A DNA stretch of 64,000 nucleotides from the NCBI GenBank assembly GCA_036380355.1, contig DASVEW010000045.1, positions 27,862 through 91,861 of the forward strand, read 5' to 3'. The stretch comes from JACDAN01 sp036380355 (GTDB lineage Bacteria > Actinomycetota > Thermoleophilia > Gaiellales > Gaiellaceae). The first letter of the stretch is position 1. Each line of letters opens with the position of its first letter. Below, piece by piece: positions 15,346-23,548 of this stretch. The notes under the pieces were generated by a model. That model saw nothing but the letters and a program-made list of their open reading frames with translations. It searched no databases and was not told the origin of the DNA. Made by a program: the position numbers and the translations under genes.

Positions 15346-16530
15346 TTAGCCGTCCCGCGGAACGAACAGCGCGCGCGCTTCGGGGATCCGCGACCACGGT
15401 GCGACTTCAACCACGCTTGCCACTGACCCGCTTCCCATCGAGGCCTTCACTTGGCGCAACCCGTCCTTGAGGCGGGCCTCGAGCTCGGCGCCCTCGGTCT
15501 TGACGAGCTCGAGCTGCCGGCCGGTCTCCTCGGTCAGCTCGACGAGCTCGAGCCGGAGGGCGAGGACCGGCGCGGGCAGGTCGCTGAGCTTCGGGCCGAG
15601 CGCGATCCGGATCCGGTCGTGATCGCCGGCGGGGTCGCGGAAGGTGAGCGTCCGGCGCCAGGACGCTCCGCCGACGAGTCGTGCCGAAAGTGCGACTTTT
15701 CGGACAAAGCGGTCGGCACGCTCCGGCCGGTTGACGGCCTTTTCGGCCAGGCTTGCGAGGGCACGGCGCAGCGTGAGCTCGTTTCCGACCGCCTCGGGGA
15801 ACTCGAGCTCCTCGACCACCTCGGCGGGCGGGCGGCGGCCGCGGATACGACCGCGCTTCCCTCCTCTCGCCTGGCCCCAGGCGCTGCGGCCGTCCGGTCC
15901 CAGTCGTTCGGCAACGGCAGCGCCCGGGAGCCCGGCAAGCTGTCCGACACGCTTCACGCCCAGCGCTTCCAGCTCCTCGCGGCGTCGCTCGTCGAGCCCG
16001 AGCAGGCGGAGTGGAAGCGGGGCGAGGAAGTCCTCCGTCTGCTCGTCGGAGACGACGAGCACCTGGCCTGGGCGCGCGACGTTGGCTGCCGCGAGGGCGG
16101 CGAAGCGGCGGGCGGCCGCGCCAACGCGCGCGTCCCAGTGTGAGCCGACCGCGGCGAGGGCGCGCTTCAGCGCCGGCTCGAGGCCGCCGTAGAGGCGTTC
16201 CACCCCGCGCGTGTCGAAATAGGCCGTGCCGAGCTGGGCGGACTCGACGGCGAAGCCGTTGTCCTCGAGCCGGCGAACGATCTCCTCCCAGTCGCGCTCT
16301 GCGCCGGCCGGATCGGGCTCGACGAGAACGAGCTTCGGGCAGGTCGCCAGCGCCTCTCCCATGCGCGTCCCGGGCCGGACGCCGGCCTGGTGAGCGGCGG
16401 CGGTGACGGGCCCGACGAGCGGCTCGACGCCCTCGGGCGGCGCGAGCGCGGCAGGCTCGAGCGCGAGGCTAGGCCGCTTGCGAAGCGCGGCGCGAAGCTC
16501 GAATCCGGGGATGGCGAGGCATGCGATCAT
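15346..16530 (-). CDS. imuB: ImuB-type inactive Y-family DNA polymerase
   Basis: 394 residues. ImuB proteins are catalytically dead Y-family polymerases that recruit DnaE2 to the sliding clamp during SOS mutagenesis. The start reads IACLAIPGFELRAAL where an active polymerase would have an Asp, and the second acidic pair is absent (SAQLGTAYFDT). Palm/finger and helix-hairpin-helix regions (LGVKRVGQLAGLP) and the conserved C-terminal end (PWSRIPEARALFVPRD) are present. I chose ATG 16530; the longer GTG start at 16542 would lie inside a LexA box. No imuA partner is in the window. Confidence 0.92.
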   Translation of the reverse strand: MIACLAIPGFELRAALRKRPSLALEPAALAPPEGVEPLVGPVTAAAHQAGVRPGTRMGEALATCPKLVLVEPDPAGAERDWEEIVRRLEDNGFAVESAQLGTAYFDTRGVERLYGGLEPALKRALAAVGSHWDARVGAAARRFAALAAANVARPGQVLVVSDEQTEDFLAPLPLRLLGLDERRREELEALGVKRVGQLAGLPGAAVAERLGPDGRSAWGQARGGKRGRIRGRRPPAEVVEELEFPEAVGNELTLRRALASLAEKAVNRPERADRFVRKVALSARLVGGASWRRTLTFRDPAGDHDRIRIALGPKLSDLPAPVLALRLELVELTEETGRQLELVKTEGAELEARLKDGLRQVKASMGSGSVASVVEVAPWSRIPEARALFVPRDG

Positions 16531-16533
16531 GAC

Positions 16534-16547
16534 CGAACACACGTTCT
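16534..16547. promoter_or_regulatory. LexA (SOS) box 1 of imuB
   Basis: CGAACacacGTTCt, one end base short of a perfect actinobacterial LexA operator (CGAAC-N4-GTTCG). It covers the -10 box and expected transcription start, ending 4 bp before the imuB ATG. Confidence 0.8.
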
Positions 16548-16572
16548 ATCACGAACAGGTGTTCGGTGTCAA
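16543..16572 (-). promoter_or_regulatory. imuB promoter (TTGACA / TAGAAC)
   Basis: On the minus strand a consensus -35 TTGACA (16572-16567), an 18-nt spacer and a -10 TAGAAC (16548-16543) lie 12 nt before the ATG. LexA box 2 fills the spacer and box 1 covers the -10, an arrangement that would block RNA polymerase fully. Confidence 0.7.
16552..16565. promoter_or_regulatory. LexA (SOS) box 2
   Basis: CGAACaggtGTTCG is a perfect 14-bp match to the actinobacterial LexA operator. It lies between the -35 and -10 of the imuB promoter and 39 bp before the ATG of the divergent small ORF. Confidence 0.88.
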
Positions 16573-16604
16573 TAGACTTTCCCGAACCGGTGAGGATCTC
16601 CACG

Positions 16605-16721
16605 ATGGCAGCCTTGGTCTACGCCGTCCTCTCGGTCGTGTTCGTCTTGCACGTGCGGATCGGCGAGGACCTCGGCGTCGGGCTCCACCTCAACGACCGC
16701 GGCCGCATCACCGTCACCTAG
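16605..16721 (+). CDS. Putative SOS-linked small protein (38 aa)
   Basis: ATG preceded by GAGGA with 8-nt spacing; stop TAG. The product has a hydrophobic N-terminal helix (AALVYAVLSVVFVL) followed by a polar tail (HVRIGEDLGVGLHLNDRG). In-frame GTG codons at 16566 and 16590 could extend it. It lies divergent from imuB directly beside two LexA boxes, so it may be SOS-induced. The stop shares a CTAG with the stop of the opposing kinase-like gene. No homolog recognised; coding status is an inference. Confidence 0.45.
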   Translation: MAALVYAVLSVVFVLHVRIGEDLGVGLHLNDRGRITVT

Positions 16722-17239
16722 CCCTTCGCGAACGCGACGATCTCGTCCAGGGACGGCTCGTAGCCGTCGGTCGTATCGACTTCGAGGGACGGCACCGGAA
16801 GCCTGAGCTGGTCAAAGTCCTCAACTAGCCCCGAGTTGCCGTGGATCGGTCGCCTTCCGGGCACTTCGGCGGCGCGCCGATCGATGCGCTCCTGCACGAC
16901 GGCCGAATCGGCACGGCAGTGGACGATTCTGACGTTCGCCCGATCGAGCAGCGGCCTCAGGCCCGGCTCCCAGAGCGCGTGCTGGAACGCGGCCTCGGCG
17001 ATGAGCGACACGCCGGCATTGACGAGGTAGCCGAGGACGCCGAAGAAGATCTCCAGCGTCCGGTATGCCTCCGCATCTCCCGGTGCCGGCCTGTAGTCCG
17101 CTAGGCCATGGACAAGGCCCTCCTTGATCTCGTCGCGACAGACGGCCGGACACGGAATCGCGCGTGCGAGGCTGTGCGCGAGCGTCGTGGTTCCGGACCC
17201 GGGCGGCCCGCTCACCACGACGAGCAGCGGCCGCGGCAC
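16718..17239 (-). CDS. P-loop kinase-like protein lacking the Walker A lysine
   Basis: 173 residues from a GTG 5 nt after the comB stop, with GAGGA just upstream. The fold is that of small AAA/zeta-toxin or chloramphenicol-phosphotransferase-like kinases: LLVVVSGPPGSG, CRDEIKEGL, AEAAFQ, VHCRAD. The Walker A reads GPPGSGTTT instead of GPPGSGKTT, so the phosphate-binding lysine is missing. The rest of the protein is intact. It may be inactive, or may bind ligand without hydrolysis. Likely co-transcribed with comB. Confidence 0.72.
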   Translation of the reverse strand: MPRPLLVVVSGPPGSGTTTLAHSLARAIPCPAVCRDEIKEGLVHGLADYRPAPGDAEAYRTLEIFFGVLGYLVNAGVSLIAEAAFQHALWEPGLRPLLDRANVRIVHCRADSAVVQERIDRRAAEVPGRRPIHGNSGLVEDFDQLRLPVPSLEVDTTDGYEPSLDEIVAFAKG

Positions 17240-17243
17240 TCCT

Positions 17244-17915
17244 CTACGGGACGATCTCGGCGGCCCTATCCACCATCCGCGAGAAGCGCGGGACGACGTC
17301 GATCGTGTTCTCCTGCGCGCAGAACGCGATGTCCTCCTCGAGGCCTGGCGGGCCGTAGGTTCTCGCCATGATCCCGTCCCACGCCGTCGGGAAGGAGCGC
17401 GCCAGGATCGCCGACGCCTTCGCTGCATCCGTGACCTCCGCGTCCAGCAGATCGACGATCCGTCCGGCGCAGTACGCGTCGTCCAGCGCAAACTGGCCCT
17501 GGAAGCCCGCGCACACGATCACGCAGTCGTCCTGCACGGCCCGCGCCACCGCCGACAGGTTCAGGAGCGAGCCCAGGAACACCTGCTCGCACGCGGCCGC
17601 GGCCGCGAGCACCGCGCGCGTCCCGTTCGTCGTCGAGTAGATCAGCACCCGACCGCGCGGCTCGAGCACCTCCCGCGGCGAGGCTCCGATGTCGAACCCT
17701 TCCACCTGCACCGCGTTCCGCTCGCCGCCTAGCAGCCCCTCCCGCAGCTTGGCCTGCAGCGCCCGCGCGTCCTCGATCTCCCGGCAGCAGTAGACCCGCT
17801 CGTAGCCGCTCGCGAGCGCCTGCGAGATCGTCGACGTCGCCCGCATGACGTCCACCACGACGGCGACGGGCGCCTCCAGCACCTCGTCCGGCGTGAACGC
17901 GACATGGACTCGCAC
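17244..17915 (-). CDS. comB: 2-phosphosulfolactate phosphatase family protein (ComB)
   Basis: 223 residues from GTG. ComB hydrolyses 2-phosphosulfolactate in coenzyme M biosynthesis in archaea; bacterial members of the family are widespread and their role is unclear. Recognisable segments are VVDVMRATSTI, the STTNGTRAV motif, GSLLN and CAGFQGQFALDDAYCAG. A TAGCGT box lies 9 nt before the start. The gene is divergent from the rhomboid gene. Confidence 0.85.
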   Translation of the reverse strand: MRVHVAFTPDEVLEAPVAVVVDVMRATSTISQALASGYERVYCCREIEDARALQAKLREGLLGGERNAVQVEGFDIGASPREVLEPRGRVLIYSTTNGTRAVLAAAAACEQVFLGSLLNLSAVARAVQDDCVIVCAGFQGQFALDDAYCAGRIVDLLDAEVTDAAKASAILARSFPTAWDGIMARTYGPPGLEEDIAFCAQENTIDVVPRFSRMVDRAAEIVP

Positions 17916-17923
17916 GGCCGCAC

Positions 17924-17930
17924 TACGCTA
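17924..17930. promoter_or_regulatory. Symmetric -10 box between comB and the rhomboid gene
   Basis: TACGCTA reads as TAnnnT on both strands. Gaps from the hexamers to the starts are 9 nt (comB, 17915) and 12 nt (rhomboid, 17942). Confidence 0.5.
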
Positions 17931-17941
17931 CAGCCGCGCCC

Positions 17942-18799
17942 GTGGCAGCCCAGCAACCGATGTACTGCTACCGCCATCCCGACCGGGAGACCATGGTCAC
18001 CTGCTCGGAGTGTGGCCGCCCGATCTGCGAGGACTGCATGACCTTCGCGCCGGTGGGGATCCGCTGCCCGGACCACTCGGGCGCGCCGCAGGGCACAGCA
18101 CGCGTCACGCAGGGGATGCGCCGGGCGAGCTTCGAGGGAACCGGCGCCGTCGTCACGAAGGCGATCGTCGCGATCAACGTCGGGATCTACCTCATGGAGC
18201 TCGCGCTCGGCGGCCAGATCAACGGCACCGGCAACCGGATCTACAACGAGGGCGTCCTCTACGGCCCGCTCGTCGCGAACGGGGACTGGTGGCGGCTCTT
18301 TACCTCCATGTTCCTCCACTATGGCCCAGTCCACCTCGCCCTGAACATGCTCGCGCTCTGGTGGTTCGGCGCGGCCGTGGAGCAGGTGCTCGGCCGCGGC
18401 CGCTACCTGCTCCTCTACCTCGTCTCGGGCCTGGCCGGATCGGCCGGCGCTCTCCTCTTCTCGCCGGAGGCGCTGACGGTCGGCGCGTCCGGCGCGATCT
18501 TCGGGATCCTCGGCGCGGCCTTCGTCCTCGAGCGTCAGCGGACGTACGTGCTCGGCGGCGGCGCTCTGTCGATCATCGTCTTGAACCTCGCCTTCACGTT
18601 CTTCATCCCGGGGATCTCGATCGGCGGCCACCTCGGCGGTCTCGTCGGCGGCGCGCTGGGCGTCCTCGCGCTCTCGCGGTTCGGCCGCGGGCACGCCGTC
18701 TACGGCCGGCCCGGGCTTCTGGGCGTCGCCGCGCTGATGGGCGTCGGCGTCGTCAGCGTGCTGGTCGCGTACTGGCGCGTGCAGGAATACGTCGTGTAG
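17942..18799 (+). CDS. Rhomboid family intramembrane serine protease with N-terminal zinc-binding domain
   Basis: 285 residues from GTG. The N-terminus is a B-box-like zinc module (CYRHPDRETMVTCSECGRPIC...C..H, residues 9-45), followed by a linker and a six-helix rhomboid core. The catalytic dyad is Ser183 in GASGAIFG and His230 in GGHLGGLVGG, with the L1-loop tryptophans (DWWRLFTSMFLH) present. This is the common actinobacterial rhomboid layout. Substrates unknown. Confidence 0.92.
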   Translation: MAAQQPMYCYRHPDRETMVTCSECGRPICEDCMTFAPVGIRCPDHSGAPQGTARVTQGMRRASFEGTGAVVTKAIVAINVGIYLMELALGGQINGTGNRIYNEGVLYGPLVANGDWWRLFTSMFLHYGPVHLALNMLALWWFGAAVEQVLGRGRYLLLYLVSGLAGSAGALLFSPEALTVGASGAIFGILGAAFVLERQRTYVLGGGALSIIVLNLAFTFFIPGISIGGHLGGLVGGALGVLALSRFGRGHAVYGRPGLLGVAALMGVGVVSVLVAYWRVQEYVV

Positions 18800-18814
18800 G
18801 CGAAAATCGCACCC

Positions 18815-19495
18815 GTGGGGAACTGGGAGCGGTGGGCGGCGGGCACGGGGATCGCGTTCGTCATTTCGTCGGCGATCGCCTTCCTGATCGTCCCCGACCC
18901 GCCGACCGCGGACGAAGGCACCGAGTTCATCCTGAACTTCGTGGCGCTGAACGACGCCGACCTGCTCTGGCAGGCGTTCTTCTTCGGCCTCGGGGCGATG
19001 TTCCTCCTCTGGTTCGCCGGCACGCTTGCCGTGGCCCTGAGACGGGCGCAGGGCGGGGAGCTCGACCGGATTCCCGCCATCGTCGTCGCGTCGGCCGGGG
19101 CATCCGTCGCCCTGTTCCTCCTCGGCGTCACCTCGGTTGGCGCGCTCGCCTCCGGGATCGAGCTGATGGATCAGGGCGTCGCCTACGGCCTCTACCAGCT
19201 CGGCAGCTTCGCGTTCGTGATGACGGACTTCCCAGCCGCGGCCTTCGTGTGGGCCGCGTCGCTCGGGATTGCCCGTTCGGCGCTCATGCCGAGGTCGGTG
19301 GGCTACGTGGGAGGCATCGTGGGGCTGCTGCTCGTCGTCAACGCGGGCGGCCGGCTGCTCGCCGACCGCGCCGAATTCGCCCCGGGCGGCACGGTGAACA
19401 CGATCGCCTTCACGTTCTTCCTCTTCTGGGTGCTCGTGACGAGCATCTTCCTGATGCAGCGTGTGCCTGCCGCGCGTCGCATGCCCGAGTCGTAG
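18815..19495 (+). CDS. Uncharacterised membrane protein (about six helices)
   Basis: 226 residues from GTG, 15 nt after the rhomboid stop and probably co-transcribed with it. Hydrophobic segments lie near residues 8-26, 51-74, 87-112, 126-152, 160-180 and 193-213. The protein is rich in Ala, Gly and Phe with a short basic tail. No catalytic motif is visible and I do not recognise the family. Confidence 0.72.
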   Translation: MGNWERWAAGTGIAFVISSAIAFLIVPDPPTADEGTEFILNFVALNDADLLWQAFFFGLGAMFLLWFAGTLAVALRRAQGGELDRIPAIVVASAGASVALFLLGVTSVGALASGIELMDQGVAYGLYQLGSFAFVMTDFPAAAFVWAASLGIARSALMPRSVGYVGGIVGLLLVVNAGGRLLADRAEFAPGGTVNTIAFTFFLFWVLVTSIFLMQRVPAARRMPES

Positions 19496-19820
19496 CGCGG
19501 CCGTTACCGCAGTCGCCGCGCTGCTCCTGTCCGGCTGCCTCGGCGGCCGCGAGGAGAGCGAGGGCTGGACCGTGGAGCAGGCGGAGGCGGTCACGGAGGT
19601 CCGCGGCCTCCTTGTTCGTGTTGCCGGCTGCCGTGGACTGAGTCGAGGCGAGCGGGACGGCGAGGCGCTTCGCTACAGACGGTTCGCGTGCAGCGCCGGC
19701 GCGCGGTCATCCGGTGACCGGTTCGAGACCGTCGCGGTCCTGTACGAGATCGTGGTCCGGGACGACTCGACCTACAAGCTCGAAGCCGTGCGATTCGTCG
19801 GCGGGCCGGGAATCCCGTAG
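19461..19820 (+). CDS. Putative small lipoprotein
   Basis: 119 residues from a GTG overlapping the end of the preceding gene by 35 nt. The N-terminus is a lipoprotein signal: basic start, hydrophobic AAVTAVAALLLSGC, with the lipobox cysteine near residue 26. The mature part contains two further cysteines that could form a disulfide and a C-terminal beta-rich segment (VAVLYEIVVRDDSTYKLEAV). Family not recognised. Confidence 0.65.
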   Translation: MCLPRVACPSRSAAVTAVAALLLSGCLGGREESEGWTVEQAEAVTEVRGLLVRVAGCRGLSRGERDGEALRYRRFACSAGARSSGDRFETVAVLYEIVVRDDSTYKLEAVRFVGGPGIP

Positions 19821-19824
19821 CCGT

Positions 19825-20130
19825 CTACCCGGTGCCGGCGATCAGCTCGGCGAGGAGGAACGCAACGGCGACGACCAGCGGCAGGAAGGCCGCGAACACG
19901 GTCAGCGCACGCTCCCGGCCGCGAGCGACTGCAACCAGCGCGGTGACGCCGCCCGCCAGCCCGCAGACGAAGCCGAGCGCTATCCCTCTCGGAACGAGAG
20001 CTCCCACGAACACGAGCGGGAAGAAGGCCGCGGCGAGCCCGACGGCCCACCAGCCGAGATCCGTTGTCGGCAGGATGGTGATTCGGGGTCGGTGCGACCG
20101 TGATCCCGGGTGCTCAGCCCTAACGCTCAT
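19825..20130 (-). CDS. Small membrane protein with strong ribosome-binding site
   Basis: 101 residues. Three hydrophobic segments (about residues 26-43, 50-68 and 76-97) separated by short basic loops. The ATG is preceded by AAAGGAGGTGA, a near-perfect Shine-Dalgarno, which is unusual here where many genes look leaderless. It is convergent with the lipoprotein gene (stops 5 nt apart). No family recognised. The 117 bp between it and the ppdK stop show nothing I can name. Confidence 0.7.
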   Translation of the reverse strand: MSVRAEHPGSRSHRPRITILPTTDLGWWAVGLAAAFFPLVFVGALVPRGIALGFVCGLAGGVTALVAVARGRERALTVFAAFLPLVVAVAFLLAELIAGTG

Positions 20131-20247
20131 CTCTTCACCTCCTTTCCACGTCGAGCCTCACACAGGAGCGATTCGCACGCATCGGGGAGTCCACGGCACG
20201 CATGGCGGGCTTCTACGCAAGAACCAGGAGCCCAAGAGCACGCGTTC

Positions 20248-22815
20248 CTACCCGCCGATCGCGACCGCCTCGACGCCCGCCTCCGCCAGCGCCGCCTGCG
20301 CCGCCGCCAGGCGCGCCAGCGGGACGCGGTACGGCGAGCACGACACGTAGTCGAGGCCGAGCGTGTGGCAGAAGGCGACGGAGGCCGGTTCCCCGCCGTG
20401 CTCGCCGCAGATCCCCAGCTTGAGGTCCGGCTTCGTGCGCCGGCCGCGCTCGACCGCGATCGCCATCAGGTCCCCCACGCCGCTCTGGTCGAGCGTCTCG
20501 AACGGATTGCGCTCGAGCACGCCGTCCTGGAGGTAGTGCGTCAGGAACTTGCCCTCCGCGTCGTCGCGCGAGAACCCCAGCGCCGTCTGCGTGAGGTCGT
20601 TCGTGCCGAAGGAGAAGAAGTCCGCGTCCTCCGCGATCTCGTCGGCGCGGATGCAGGCCCGCGGGAGCTCGATCATCGTCCCGACGAGGTAGTCGACCTC
20701 GCCCTCCTCCGACGCGGTGTCGAGCGTCAGCCGGCGGAGGCGACGCAGCTCCTCCTGGAACCCGACGAGCGGGTGCATGATCTCGACGAGCGGCGGTTCG
20801 CCGGTCCTGTCCCGAACGGCGATCGCGGCGCGGATGATCGCGCGCACCTGCATCTCGTAAATCTCGGGGAACATCAGGCCCAGGCGGCAGCCGCGGGTGC
20901 CGAGCATCGGGTTCGACTCACGCAGCGCGCGGATCCGGGAGCGCATCCGGTCGTCTGTCGCCTCCTCGAGCGACGGCAGGAACTCGTGGAGGGGCGGGTC
21001 GAGGAGCCGGATCGTCACCGGCAGGCCGGCCATCGCCTCGAAGATCCCCTCGAAGTCGCTCTGCTGGTGCGGCAGGAGCCGGTCGAGCGCGCTGCGCCGC
21101 TCGTCCTCGGTCGAGGCCATGATCATCTCGCGGACGACGGGCAGCCGGTCGTCGGCCATGAACATGTGCTCGGTACGGCAGAGGCCGATCCCCTCTGCGC
21201 CGAACTCGCGCGCCTTGGCGGCGTCCTCGGGGTTGTCGGCGTTGGCCCGGACCTTCAGGCGGCGCAGGTCGTCGGCCCAGCCGAGGACGGTCTCGAAGTC
21301 CTCGTTGATCTCCGGCGCGATCAGGGCGACCTCGCCGACGATCACCTCGCCGGTGCCGCCGTCGATCGAGAGGGTGTCCCCCTCCTTCAGCGTCGCGCCG
21401 TTCAGGGACATGGTTCGAGCGTCCATGTCGAGCGTGAGCGCCTCGCAGCCGGCCACGCACGGCTTGCCCATGCCCCGGGCGACCACGGCCGCATGGGATG
21501 TCATCCCACCGTGCGCGGTGAGGATGCCCTTCGCGTGGATCATCCCGTGGATGTCGTCGGGCGTCGTCTCCCAGCGGACGAGGATCACGGCCTCGCCGTC
21601 GCTGCCGCGCTCCTCGGCCGTGTCCGCGTCGAAGACGACCGCGCCCGACGCGGCGCCGGGCGAGGCGTTCAGCCCTATGGCGACGACCTCGTAGCTCGAG
21701 CCGGGGTCGATCCGCGGGTGGAGCAGCTGGTCTAGCTGCCCGGGGTCGATCCGTGCCACGGCCTCCTCGTGGGAGATCAGCCCCTCCTCGACCATGTCGA
21801 CGGCGCCCTTCAGGGCGGCCGCGGCCGTCCGCTTTGCGGTGCGGGTCTGGAGCAGGTAGAGCCTGCCGTCCTCGACCGTGAACTCGAGATCCTGCATGTC
21901 GCGGTAGTGCTCCTCGAGGCGGCGCACCGTCTGGACGAACTCGTCGAAGGCCTCCGGTAGGCGGTCCTTCATCCGCTCGAGCGGCTCGGGCGTGCGGATG
22001 CCGGCGACCACGTCCTCCCCCTGCGCGTCTGCCAGGAACTCGCCGAAGAGGCCCGGCCGGCCGGTGGAGGGATCGCGCGTGAAGGCGACGCCCGTGCCCG
22101 ACTGCTCGCCCTTGTTGCCGAAGACCATCTGGACGACGTTGACGGCGGTGCCGAGGTCGTCGGGGATCCCGTTGTGCCGGCGGTACGTCTGCGCGCGCGG
22201 CGTGTTCCAGGACTCGAACACGGCGCTGACGGCGCGGGTGAGCTGTTCGCGGGCGTCCTGCGGGAAGGGCCGGCCCGTCTCCTCCCGGTAGATCGCCTTG
22301 AAGGTCTCGATCAGGCCGGCCAGGTCGTCCTCCCGTCCGGCGAGCACGTCGGCGAAGCGATGGCCGTCGATGCCGTCGACCGTCTCGCCGTACATCTGGA
22401 TCAGGCGCCGGTACGAGTCGCGGGCGAAGCGCTCGTTCCCCGTGCGCCGGGCGAGGCCCGCGGCCGCCTCGTCGTTGAGCCCGACGTTGAGGATCGTGTC
22501 CATCATCCCGGGCATCGAGATCGCCGCGCCGGAGCGGACGGAGACGAGCAGCGGATCCTCCGGGTCGCCGAAGCGCTTGCCGGTGGTCTCCTCGAGGCGG
22601 GCGAGATGCTCGTCGATCTCCTCCTCGAGGCCGTCGGGGAACTCCCCGCCGCTCGCCATGTAGGCCCGGCAGGCATCCGTGGTGATCGTGAAGCCGGCCG
22701 GGACCGGGACGCCGAGCTGGGTCATCTCGGCGAGGCCGATGCCCTTCCCGCCGAGCAGCTCGCGCCCGCCGTCCGTCGGCTCGTCGAAGTCGTAGACGTA
22801 GCGGGTCCGCGCCAT
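20248..22815 (-). CDS. ppdK: Pyruvate, phosphate dikinase
   Basis: 855 residues. Interconverts pyruvate, ATP and Pi with PEP, AMP and PPi through a phosphohistidine swivelling domain. The N-terminal nucleotide-binding domain (GGKGIGLAEM, VRSGAAISMPGMMDTILNVGLND) is followed by the swivelling domain with GGMTSHAAVVARGMGK, whose His is phosphorylated. The TIM-barrel PEP domain has GLCRTEHMF, the GTRGCRLG motif, and the catalytic Cys in GICGEHGG. The neighbouring threonine that PPDK regulatory proteins modify (T of GGMTSHAA) is present, and a PPSR-type regulator is encoded 2.2 kb upstream. ATG start. GGAATAATCCCC lies 6 nt upstream. Confidence 0.96.
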   Translation of the reverse strand: MARTRYVYDFDEPTDGGRELLGGKGIGLAEMTQLGVPVPAGFTITTDACRAYMASGGEFPDGLEEEIDEHLARLEETTGKRFGDPEDPLLVSVRSGAAISMPGMMDTILNVGLNDEAAAGLARRTGNERFARDSYRRLIQMYGETVDGIDGHRFADVLAGREDDLAGLIETFKAIYREETGRPFPQDAREQLTRAVSAVFESWNTPRAQTYRRHNGIPDDLGTAVNVVQMVFGNKGEQSGTGVAFTRDPSTGRPGLFGEFLADAQGEDVVAGIRTPEPLERMKDRLPEAFDEFVQTVRRLEEHYRDMQDLEFTVEDGRLYLLQTRTAKRTAAAALKGAVDMVEEGLISHEEAVARIDPGQLDQLLHPRIDPGSSYEVVAIGLNASPGAASGAVVFDADTAEERGSDGEAVILVRWETTPDDIHGMIHAKGILTAHGGMTSHAAVVARGMGKPCVAGCEALTLDMDARTMSLNGATLKEGDTLSIDGGTGEVIVGEVALIAPEINEDFETVLGWADDLRRLKVRANADNPEDAAKAREFGAEGIGLCRTEHMFMADDRLPVVREMIMASTEDERRSALDRLLPHQQSDFEGIFEAMAGLPVTIRLLDPPLHEFLPSLEEATDDRMRSRIRALRESNPMLGTRGCRLGLMFPEIYEMQVRAIIRAAIAVRDRTGEPPLVEIMHPLVGFQEELRRLRRLTLDTASEEGEVDYLVGTMIELPRACIRADEIAEDADFFSFGTNDLTQTALGFSRDDAEGKFLTHYLQDGVLERNPFETLDQSGVGDLMAIAVERGRRTKPDLKLGICGEHGGEPASVAFCHTLGLDYVSCSPYRVPLARLAAAQAALAEAGVEAVAIGG

Positions 22816-22821
22816 AGGGGT

Positions 22822-22833
22822 GGGGATTATTCC
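22822..22833 (-). promoter_or_regulatory. GGAATAATCCCC motif before ppdK
   Basis: The same 12-mer occurs just before ald (43108-43119). Here it ends 6 nt before the ATG. AATAAT may act as a -10 element for a leaderless transcript, or the shared sequence may be a regulator site for two pyruvate-linked enzymes. Confidence 0.4.
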
Positions 22834-22855
22834 TCAGGCGCGATACTGCGACCCG

Positions 22856-23548
22856 ATGGCAGAGCGGCGCGTGGTGGCCTTCGGCGGGTTCCGTCTCATC
22901 GAGCCGGAGCAGCGGGATTTCGCGACCGAGCTCGTGCGGATGACCGGCAAGCAGCGGCCCCGCGCCTGTTTTCTGCCCCAGGCGGCGAACGAGCGGGAGG
23001 ACTACATCGTCGCCTTCTACGAGGTGTTCTCGCCGCTCGCCGAGTGCTCGTACGTGGTCTTCAACCCGTGGCCGGAGCCCGACTGGCGGGAGCGGATCAC
23101 CGGCGCCGACCTCGTCTTCGTGGGCGGCGGGAACACAGCGAACATGCTCGCCGTCTGGCGGGTGCACGGCGCTCCGGACGTCCTGCGCGAGGCCTGGGAA
23201 GGCGGCACGATCATGTGCGGCACGAGCGCCGGGATGATCTGCTGGTTCGAGGCCGGCGTCACCGACTCGTACCGGCCGGAGCTCGACGGGATGCGCGACG
23301 GGCTCGGATTCCTCCCCGGCTCGGCGTGCCCGCACTACGACGCCGAGGAGCTGCGCCGGCCGCGGTACCACGAGCTGGTGCGCGAGGGCTTCCCGGGCGG
23401 GTACGCGGCGGACGACGGAGTCGGCCTGGTCTTCGAGGGGACGGAGTTCGCTGAGGCGATCCGCGTGTTACCGCGGAAGGGCGCGTACCGGGTCGAGTTG
23501 CAGGACGGCGCGGTGGTCGAGACGCCGATCTCCGCGCGGCCGCTGTGA
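22856..23548 (+). CDS. Peptidase E-like serine peptidase (S51)
   Basis: 230 residues from ATG 22856 (MAERRVVAFGG); a longer frame exists upstream but lacks family similarity. S51 peptidases cleave N-terminal Asp dipeptides or cyanophycin-derived peptides. Motifs: VVAFGG start, FVGGGNTANMLAVW, and the nucleophile Ser124 in CGTSAGMICW, followed by SACPHYD. Cytoplasmic. Its TGA overlaps the GTG of the broken methyltransferase gene by 4 nt. Confidence 0.9.
   Translation: MAERRVVAFGGFRLIEPEQRDFATELVRMTGKQRPRACFLPQAANEREDYIVAFYEVFSPLAECSYVVFNPWPEPDWRERITGADLVFVGGGNTANMLAVWRVHGAPDVLREAWEGGTIMCGTSAGMICWFEAGVTDSYRPELDGMRDGLGFLPGSACPHYDAEELRRPRYHELVREGFPGGYAADDGVGLVFEGTEFAEAIRVLPRKGAYRVELQDGAVVETPISARPL

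Noticed and set aside
9190..16530. Complete imuA-imuB-dnaE2 cassette
   Set aside because: No RecA-like ImuA gene is present; imuB and dnaE2 are separated by six genes.
19721..19734. GGTTCGAGACC resembling a tRNA T-loop
   Set aside because: No acceptor or anticodon stem around it; it is coding sequence of the lipoprotein gene.
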